From Hetaerina americana (Eukaryota; Arthropoda; Insecta; Odonata; Calopterygidae): DNA of 64,000 nt. The position numbers and the translations under genes are program-made. The stretch covers positions 5,531,204 through 5,595,203 of the forward strand of contig JAKTNV010000009.1 in the NCBI GenBank assembly GCA_022747635.1. Direction: 5' to 3'. Positions 57,406 to 64,000 of this stretch are shown here, piece after piece; position 1 is the stretch's first letter, and every line of letters starts with the position of its first letter. The notes beneath the pieces are model-generated. The model searched no databases. It was not told the DNA's origin and worked only from the letters and a program-made list of their open reading frames with translations.

Positions 57406-57410
57406 GTAAT

Positions 57411-58130
57411 CATCTATATCTACATAGTGCCCCGGAACAAACTGCAAAGGAGTGTGGCGGGGGGTGTTAGGTCTACACCCGTAATTAAGAATATAACCAA
57501 ATGCAAAACTAATATTTTTCATACCAATCAATACACACAAAAACGCATATATACTCATGCAAAAACCTGATAACCTACACGCATGCAAATACAGACATTA
57601 CCAAATTAAATACGCTTACACCTAAGAATACATCTTATGCCTACGTATAACTTAATTTTGTTCCGACTTGTAAATTGAATGTCTTTAATATTTATAAAAT
57701 GACTTTGGTTTCTTACTACTATTATTCTTCATTGCCTGAATAAGAAACGAGTATTTGTATCTACCTGTACTAGAATCGATCGCCCTCGTCAAACATTTAT
57801 GACCTGATGCACTTAACTGATGTGCAGCCATAAAATTACTTTCGTGTCATTTGTTAAACTCGTTTGTTCTGAACCTTTCTTGAGTCTCAGCCCATCATGT
57901 CCTCTTCGCATCTCAAGCGGCTCCCAGCCCTATACCACTAAAAAGGTCTGCCACACTCGTCTTCTTATTATAAATATTTTTCACGAATATAAGTAATGGA
58001 CTTTCTCTGGACTAAATCCAATTCCTTTGGCCAAGTGTTCTTCCAAAGATCCAACATTCTTACGGTATATTCCAAATAAGGCATAACTAGAGCGAAATAA
58101 CTACTAGCTTCAAATCACTTACACCCCTAA
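57411..58130 (-). mobile_element. CR1-like LINE 3' fragment, family B
   Basis: The minus strand carries degraded family-B ORF2 C-terminus (about 58110-57715; TTTGGCCAAGTG... and CTCAAGCGGCTCCCAGCC antisense blocks match 35.5-35.65 kb), 3' UTR and a damaged hairpin (57428-57466). The end reads GATATAGATG, a variant of the TGTAGA tail. Confidence 0.7.
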
Positions 58131-58156
58131 GCCAAAAATTTGAAGACTGAACACTT

Positions 58157-58157
<1 letters not shown>

Positions 58158-58227
<70 letters not shown>

Positions 58228-58228
58228 A

Positions 58229-58282
<54 letters not shown>
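58158..58282. repeat. TA microsatellite
   Basis: (TA)n with TTTATA interruptions directly upstream of the RTE element. Ile/Tyr-repeat frames here are artefacts. Confidence 0.9.
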
Positions 58283-58284
<2 letters not shown>

Positions 58285-58570
58285 CCCGGACTACAACCTT
58301 GACGTGGTGGAAGGGCTTGTGCGTTCCGATGACCCCTAGAGCTGTGCTGGCGGGAGTAATAAAAATTGCTCCTGGTAGGGTCGCCCATGTCAGATAAGTC
58401 GAAGGTTAGGAGCCAGACGGAAGGTAGTCCACGCAGCGTCTGTTCCTCAGTGAGGCGGCTGCAATGGCGTCTGACGCCAGTGGGGAGGCCAGTAAGTGAT
58501 GGTGTCACGTGAAAAACACTATTGAGAAAGGCAACGGGAAACCACCTCAATTATCATTCCCAAGAAAAAT

Positions 58571-59713
58571 ATGATGGACAATAGAGATATTTTGAGTCCT
58601 GGCAACCACGGGGCTCGACCCAATCGGCCGTGTGTCGTGCCCGGCAGCGGGGGAGGCAAGGCTTCCGCGGTCGTCATCCCACGAAACCCGTGCAAGGGAA
58701 AACCAACAGCAGCAGGACAGAAGGCGCAGGAGAAGAAGACGAAATTAGTTAGAATAGGAACGTGGAATGTTAGGACAATGATGAGGACAGGGAAATTGGA
58801 GAATGCTAAGCGAGAGATGGAAAGGGGAAATATAGATATTTTAGGTCTATGCGAGGTGAGATGGAAAGATAGCGGGGATTACTGGAGTGATAAGTATAGA
58901 ATAATATACAACGGTGGGGACGAGAGCCAACGAGGGGTTGCCATAGTATTAAATGAAAAGGTAGGAAGAAGCGTAGTCAACATAGAGCAGGTAACGGATA
59001 GAATACTACTAGTGGAGATAAAAGCAGAACCGACAAACTTAGTTATTACTCAGGTATACATGCCACCGAGCAACCATAAGGAAGAAGAGGTCGATAGGAT
59101 ATACGATCAGTTAGAGGACATGATCGCCTGTGTTCCTGCAGGGAAACCTTTGATAGTGATGGGGGATTGGAATGCGACGGTAGGCAAAGGAAGAGATGGT
59201 GATGAGGTGGGGGACTACGGTTTAGGCACGAGGAATGACCGCGGGGAGAAAGCAGTTGAGTTCTGCAGAAGACAGGGGTTAGTCATAACCAACACTTGGT
59301 TCAGACACCACAAAAGACGCAGGTATACATGGAAAATGCCAGGTGACTCAGGAAGATATCAGCTAGATTATATCCTGGTTAGACACAGGTTTAGGAACAA
59401 TGTGATAAATTCCCACAGCTTCCCGGGAGCGGATGCGGACACAGACCACAATTTAGTTGTTATGAAATGTAGTGTCCGTTTCAAAAAGATAAGGCAGGGG
59501 CGGCGAGTTAGAAAATGGAATATGGAAGCATTAAATGGGTTGAAAAGGAGGGAATACAAACAGGCGGTAGAGAAAATCATGGAGGCTGGTAAAGGGCTCA
59601 GTACTATCGAAGAAAAATGGGAAAGTATCAAGATAAGGTTGCCTAAAGCCGCAAAAGAGTATATTGGAACCCATAACGCTAAAAGGACTAGAAAACCATG
59701 GATCACGGATTAG
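58571..59713 (+). CDS. RTE-like ORF, endonuclease portion
   Basis: The ATG at 58571 opens 380 codons. Residues about 60-310 form the APE-type endonuclease (RIGTWNVRTMMRTGKLE, CEVRWKDSG, QVYMPPSNH, VMGDWNATVGKGRDG, DYILVRHRF, ADADTDHNLVVMKC). Genome annotations often call this domain 'craniofacial development protein 2-like', a transposon-derived name. The frame ends at WITD-TAG. The next codons, MIAKMD-TAG-RRKW, continue the same protein, so the two TAG codons are probably mutated Glu codons of a single longer ORF. Confidence 0.8.
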   Translation: MMDNRDILSPGNHGARPNRPCVVPGSGGGKASAVVIPRNPCKGKPTAAGQKAQEKKTKLVRIGTWNVRTMMRTGKLENAKREMERGNIDILGLCEVRWKDSGDYWSDKYRIIYNGGDESQRGVAIVLNEKVGRSVVNIEQVTDRILLVEIKAEPTNLVITQVYMPPSNHKEEEVDRIYDQLEDMIACVPAGKPLIVMGDWNATVGKGRDGDEVGDYGLGTRNDRGEKAVEFCRRQGLVITNTWFRHHKRRRYTWKMPGDSGRYQLDYILVRHRFRNNVINSHSFPGADADTDHNLVVMKCSVRFKKIRQGRRVRKWNMEALNGLKRREYKQAVEKIMEAGKGLSTIEEKWESIKIRLPKAAKEYIGTHNAKRTRKPWITD

Positions 59714-61077
59714 ATGATTGCAAAGATGGATTAGCGGCGAAAATGGCAGAATATAAATACAGAATTAGGAAAAATGAAGTACAAAGAATTGAACAATAAA
59801 TTGAGGCGGGCAACAAATAAAGCAAAGGAAGCATCGTGGAAGATGCAGTGCGAGGATATGGAAAGTCTGCAGAGAAAGGGTGAAATCGGTGCGCTGTACA
59901 GCAAAGTTAAATCGTTATCGGGAAGTAAGAAAGGAAGATATATAGTATGCTAACAGTTAGAGACAAGGCGGGTAAGGTAATAGTTGACACAGGAAAGATC
60001 CAAGAGAGATGGAAGGAGTATATAGAAGAACTGGATAGTAAATAATTCAGACCAACAAAGTTAGGCATAGAAAATGAAATTGACGTAGAGGAAGACAGCT
60101 TAGGTCCAGATATACTAGACAATGAGATAGAAAGGGCATTTAGGGAGATGAAACTAAATAAGGCCGCGGGGGTAGATAACATTCCTGTGGAACTTTTAAA
60201 ATTCTTGGGAAAATGTGGGAGGAAGAGGCTATATGGGCTGATCCGTAGTATTTATGAGGAGGGAATCTGGCCGGAAGACTTTGTGAGATCAGTTTTAGTT
60301 CCTATTCCGTAAAAGGTAAAAGCTACATCATGTGAGGAATACAGGACAATAAGTTTGATATCCCACGCAGCTAAAGTTGTTCTCAGGATCATAAACAACA
60401 GGATAGAGAGTAGGCCAAATGATTGTTCAGGGGATGACCAGTTTGGATATAGGAAGGGGAGAGGTACGCGTGATGCCATTGCAGTAATGAGATTATTAAT
60501 CGAGAGGAATATAGAACACAACCAGGAGGTATTTGCCTGTTTCGTAGATTTCGAAAAAGCGTTTAATAGAGGGAATTGGGAAAAACTAATGAATATATTG
60601 CAGAAAATAGGAATAGATTGGAGGGAAAGGAGGCTAATCCGCAACCTGTACATGTCTCAGACTGCTCAGGTGCGGGTGGGAAACTGGGAGGCAGGATGGG
60701 CAGTGTTAGAAAGGGGTGTAAGGCAGGGTTGCCCATTATCACCGTTGCTGTTCAACCTGTATGCAGAGGAAATGATCAAAGAGGCATGGGAAGAACTCGA
60801 GTTGGGAATGAAAGTGGGCGGGGAATCCGTAAAATCAGTGAGGTTTGCTGATGACCAAGCTTTAGTTTGTCAGTCAACCAAGGGGTTGCAAGCATTGCTA
60901 AGTGAATTGGAAATTCAGTGCGACAGGTATGGGATGAGAATCAATATTGATAAAACAAAGGTTATGCGATTTTCTAGAAAGAAAAAGGCCAAGCTTAACA
61001 TTAAAATAGGTGGGCAAAAAATAGAGCAGGTAGAACAGTTTACGTATCTCGGTAGTGTTTTGGACCAACACGGTTAA
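59714..61077 (+). pseudogene. RTE-like RT portion with lesions
   Basis: After the TAG, the sequence runs RRKWQNINTELGKMKYKELN to GRYIVC-stop. A frameshift near 59940 leads to MLTVRDKAGKVIVDTGKIQERWKEYIEEL, a stop, then KLNKAAGVDNIPVELLKFLG and a TAA at 60310 (VPIP-stop). From 60355 the RT core is open for 240 codons: QFGYRKGRGTRDAI, FACFVDFEKAFNRGNWEKLM, GVRQGCPLSPLLFNLYAEEM, VRFADDQALVCQS, DKTKVMRFSRK. It ends prematurely at LDQHG-TAA. The FADD motif is intact, but the element cannot produce a full polyprotein. Confidence 0.8.
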
Positions 61078-61193
61078 ATAGTAGGGATGTAAGGAGAAGA
61101 ATTGCGCTAGGCAAAGAGGCTTTCACAAGGAGGAGGGAGTTGATGACAGGGACTTTGAGTAAGGATGTTAAGAAAAGACTCGTAAAAACTTTG

Positions 61194-61194
<1 letters not shown>

Positions 61195-61235
<41 letters not shown>

Positions 61236-61262
61236 TTATTTATTTATTTATTTATTTATGTG
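61195..61262. repeat. CA, TA and TTTA microsatellite
   Basis: (CA)n then (TA)n then (TTTA)n in succession, replacing the 3' end of the RTE element. Confidence 0.9.
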
Positions 61263-61454
61263 TGTGTTTTTGTGTATTGCGAGTCGAGGGGTACCCATAG
61301 TCATAATAATAATAATTCGGAATATTTCGTGCTTGATTGAGACTATGGTAGTCCCTTCTTACCTCTAACCTATCGTCAAATACATTTAGATAAAATATAA
61401 TTAGGTTTTAGTAACAAATGATATAAATGAAAAACTAAATGAGGAAAATCGATT
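61263..61454. other. spacer before intact mariner
   Basis: No recognised feature; the sequence is AT-rich with a short TAA repeat near 61303-61315. Confidence 0.4.
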
Positions 61455-61456
61455 TA

Positions 61457-62788
61457 CTACCTTGATCAAAAAGTTCCCGGAATAACCACCGTGTGGCGCT
61501 CCCATCGTTCCGATTGGAGTTCTGTTTTTTTTGTTAAATTGGTACATCTGTTGTTGATATTCCCTTTAAATCTTAGTGTCATAACTTGACATTTGCAAAA
61601 GTTACGTAGCCAAGAGTACATCTATCTCTGTGTGTGTTGGCGATTTTTTACAATTTCAGAAATGGATTTAAATTTGCAACAACGAACTTGTATTAAATTT
61701 TGCGTAAAAAACGGATTTAGTGGCGCACGGACGTTGGAAATGTTGGAAAAGTGTTTCGGCAACGATTCTCTAAAAAAAACGGTCGTTTACCAGTGGCACG
61801 AGCGGTTCAGAAGTGGTCGTGAGTCAATCGAAGATGATGAACGCAGTGGCAGACCATCGACATCGAAATCCGGTGAAAAAATTGATAAAGTAAAAGAAAT
61901 GTTGGTCAATAACCGCAAATTAACCGTCAGAGAAATAGCGGAGGACTTGAACATTGCCTATGGATCCGCCCAAGACATTGTGGTTAATGATTTGGGTTTC
62001 CGTCGTCTAGCAGCAAAGTTGGTGCCAAAAGACCTCAATTTCATGCAAAAAAGAGACCGTGTTGACGTCGCAAAAGACATGATTTGCGAGGCTGAATCCG
62101 ATCCCACATTCATCAAAAGGATCATTACTGGAGACGAGACGTGGGTTTATGAGTACGACACGCAATCCAGACATCAGGCAAGTGAATGGCGTTCACCAAA
62201 TGAGCCGAGACCAAAAACACCACGTCGTTTTCAGTCAAAAAAGAAGGCAATGCTGACGGTTTTCATGGATTACAACGGTGTAGTGCATCATGAATTTTTG
62301 CCAGAAGGCCAGACAGTAAACAAAGAGTATTATTTGGGCGTTATGAGACGTTTGCGTGAAGCAATTCGCCGAAAGAGACCAGAAATGTGGGCAGAAAACT
62401 CGTGGATTTTGCACCATGATAACGCACCGTCGCACAGTGCTATCATTATTCGCAATTTTTTGACGAAAAATGCAACAAATACCATCCAACAGCCACCGAA
62501 TTCACCTGATTTGGCTCCCTGTGACTTCTTTCTGTTCAATCGAGTTAAAAAACCATTACGGGGAACGCGTTTTAGCAGCCGAGAGGAAGTAATGGAAAAA
62601 TCGCAGGAAGCACTGATGGACATACCGAAAACCGAATATAAAAAATGTTTCGAGGATTGGATCAAGCGCTGGCATAAGTGTGTTGCAGTCGATGGGGATT
62701 ACTTTGAAGGGGACAATATAGATTTAGATGAATAAACTTGAATTTTTAATTTTCTGAATAAATTCCGGGAAATTTTTGATCAAGGTAG
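61457..62788 (+). mobile_element. mariner element, apparently intact
   Basis: The 1,332-base element has 27-base terminal inverted repeats starting CTACCTTGATCAAAAA with one mismatch, flanked by TA duplications at 61455-61456 and 62789-62790. It encodes one uninterrupted transposase. Length, TIR size and target site all match a complete mariner. Low TIR divergence and lack of coding lesions suggest recent activity or recent arrival, possibly by horizontal transfer, which is common for this family. Confidence 0.93.
61662..62735 (+). CDS. mariner transposase, DD34D
   Basis: The chosen start ATG (61662, MDLNLQQRTCIKFCVKN) fits the family N-terminus; the frame is open upstream to 61593 within the leader. 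The protein has 357 residues, close to the usual 340-360. The N-terminal paired helix-turn-helix includes WHERFRSGRESIEDDERSGRPSTS (about 44-68) and LTVREIAEDLNIAYGS. The catalytic triad is present: Asp158 (TGDETWVYEY), Asp253 (HHDNAPSH) and Asp288 (SPDLAPCDFFLF), with 34 residues between the last two. It cuts and pastes the element at TA sites in the nucleus. Nothing visible disables it. Confidence 0.93.
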   Translation: MDLNLQQRTCIKFCVKNGFSGARTLEMLEKCFGNDSLKKTVVYQWHERFRSGRESIEDDERSGRPSTSKSGEKIDKVKEMLVNNRKLTVREIAEDLNIAYGSAQDIVVNDLGFRRLAAKLVPKDLNFMQKRDRVDVAKDMICEAESDPTFIKRIITGDETWVYEYDTQSRHQASEWRSPNEPRPKTPRRFQSKKKAMLTVFMDYNGVVHHEFLPEGQTVNKEYYLGVMRRLREAIRRKRPEMWAENSWILHHDNAPSHSAIIIRNFLTKNATNTIQQPPNSPDLAPCDFFLFNRVKKPLRGTRFSSREEVMEKSQEALMDIPKTEYKKCFEDWIKRWHKCVAVDGDYFEGDNIDLDE

Positions 62789-62794
62789 TATAAT

Positions 62795-63525
62795 GAATAT
62801 GGAAGAGGATAAGAAGTGGAAAGTAGCCGAAAGTGAAAATAGTAGAAAGATATGCATATGTTTTGGGAATCTCGAATGGCATAAGGCTTTTATCCTTGTG
62901 AAAAAATTCACTGCAGGAAATTACCCACGCATGAAGGGGAGTGTGAAATGCCTGTGAAAGCCGTCTAATGCTAATGTTACAATTCACGAAATTAATGTAT
63001 AATTAAAATAAAGCAATGCATGAAAAATAAGAAAAGAAACAAAAGGAGAACTGATAAAGTCATATGATGTGGAGAAAAAATAATTTATAAAAATTACCGA
63101 TTAATAATACGTTAGTTAGAAATATCGAAGAAAGAAATTACAGAAAAAACTGCTTCTATATGATTTTTTGTTAATTAAAAAAACTAAAAACCATCACCAG
63201 AAGTAAGATTTTAACTGGAAGATAAATATGTGAATAGGATATTTCTGACTAATAGTGTTGTGAATACGATATGACCGTGAGCTCCTGAAGTGATTTACTT
63301 CAATGATGCTGTGTATTTAGGAGTGCCTTACGTAAGGTTCTTTTGAAAGTATCAATTGATTACCTAGCTACCAGTTGGGACTGATGGTAGAAAAACGGGC
63401 ATTGGACTCGGAACAATTTGAGAAGAGCTACAAGCGTCGAAGAGGAATTTTTACGACGACTTCCTCTTCCCAGACATTCCTGGTTACGGACAACGGCCCC
63501 GCATTCGAGATTTCAATCATTTTTT
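62795..63525. other. AT-rich spacer
   Basis: No recognised gene or repeat. Confidence 0.45.
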
Positions 63526-63527
63526 TA

Positions 63528-63665
63528 TCTGGGTCGGATTAGCCTGGTGGCAAGAGCGCCCGCTTCTCATAGCAGACACGGAACGCCCCGTGGATGGGCG
63601 GACGTTGTATCTACTCATGTCGTTCTGAATCCCGGTAACCAAGACGACAAACCCATTCGAGTATT
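63528..63665 (+). repeat. possible tRNA-like SINE relic
   Basis: GGATTAGCCTGGTGGCAAGAGCG resembles an A box, and GTTCTGAATCCCGGTAACC (about 63622) a decayed B box. The A-to-B distance (about 85 bases) is longer than in tRNA, so either an insertion or chance. No second copy in the window. Confidence 0.3.
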
Positions 63666-63769
63666 GACACACACAGAGTCGACAGAAAGATATAAATACC
63701 ATCCATTAATGCCGACTGCGAAATTGTCCAGAAAAGCAATCGATTGCATTGAAGATCTAATCACATAAA

Positions 63770-64000
63770 GCAAAGCGGTTATGGAATTTTTTCATTCGCT
63801 TTAGATATTACGATCGTTTTATTCACTAAAAATTTGTGGCCACTGAAATAAATGATGTTAAAAATTAATTAATCACGCAAATACCATATGCTATTTATTT
63901 ATATAGATATATTGTCTTTAAATATCATATTGAAATGTAATGAAATAATTGACTTTGTAATTCCACACACTTTATTTAAAAAACACACGACCCAGGTTTC
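63770..64000. other. AT-rich end of window
   Basis: No recognised feature. Confidence 0.45.

Larger units (their letters stand above)
58285..61199 (+). mobile_element. RTE-like LINE, nearly full-length but broken
   Basis: About 285 bases of 5' UTR (ending AAGGCAACGGGAAACCACC...) lead into an ORF with endonuclease and RT that is disrupted by stops and frameshifts. The 3' part is lost at KTLIYIHTH, where a CA/TA microsatellite takes over at 61199. Six or more fragments of the same group occur in the window, so this copy is the local reference. Confidence 0.85.

Noticed and set aside
58140..58397. 85-codon plus frame and matching minus frame rich in Ile/Tyr
   Set aside because: They are translations of the TA microsatellite running into the RTE 5' UTR.
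1..64000. CRISPR arrays, operons, Shine-Dalgarno sites or other prokaryotic features
   Set aside because: The DNA is clearly eukaryotic; regularly spaced repeats here are microsatellites, and none has a CRISPR repeat-spacer pattern.

Overview
The window is repeat-dense nuclear DNA from an animal, most likely an arthropod. It mixes CR1-like and RTE-like LINEs, Penelope-like elements, mariner transposons, tRNA-derived SINEs and long TA/CA microsatellites, with AT-rich spacers. I found no host protein-coding gene, rRNA, functional tRNA or CRISPR array. Nearly every ORF with recognisable homology belongs to a transposable element, and species cannot be fixed from the sequence alone.

Layout. 0-9 kb holds LINE 3' ends (families D and C), a decayed Penelope-like RT (minus), an RTE fragment (minus) and GC-rich purine/pyrimidine islands. 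9-19 kb has an internally deleted mariner (9442-10367), a LINE with a YADD motif, a GC island, a tRNA-derived SINE in TA repeats, and more mariner and LINE scraps. 19.5-26.6 kb is the centrepiece: a nearly complete CR1-like LINE on the minus strand (ORF1 with an SGNH-esterase-like domain, ORF2 endonuclease plus RT). A second, 5'-truncated and very similar copy has inserted into its ORF1 in the opposite orientation, giving a roughly 2.1-kb inverted repeat. ORF1 ends with T TTT TTA, and ORF2 lies in the -1 frame with no ATG, so programmed frameshifting is the simplest reading.

28-46 kb has a SINE, three internally deleted mariners (29.4, 41.7, 43.9 kb), a Penelope-like GIY-YIG fragment (34.2 kb), RTE fragments and a decayed second CR1-like family (35.0-38.3 kb). 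46-64 kb has further LINE tails, a SINE nested in a LINE tail with a 13-bp target duplication (54.07-54.38 kb), a decayed mariner (55-56 kb), a long RTE element (58.3-61.2 kb) and an apparently intact mariner (61457-62788) with 27-bp TIRs, TA duplications and a complete DD34D transposase.

How the parts fit together. At least four LINE families (A-D) end in versions of one 3' hairpin, present about 14 times, whose paired bases change in compensating ways; it is probably the RT recognition structure. Penelope-like remnants carry CTGANGA...GAAA hairpins resembling hammerhead ribozymes. Most copies are truncated or broken. Those that look recent are the nested CR1 pair and the intact mariner.
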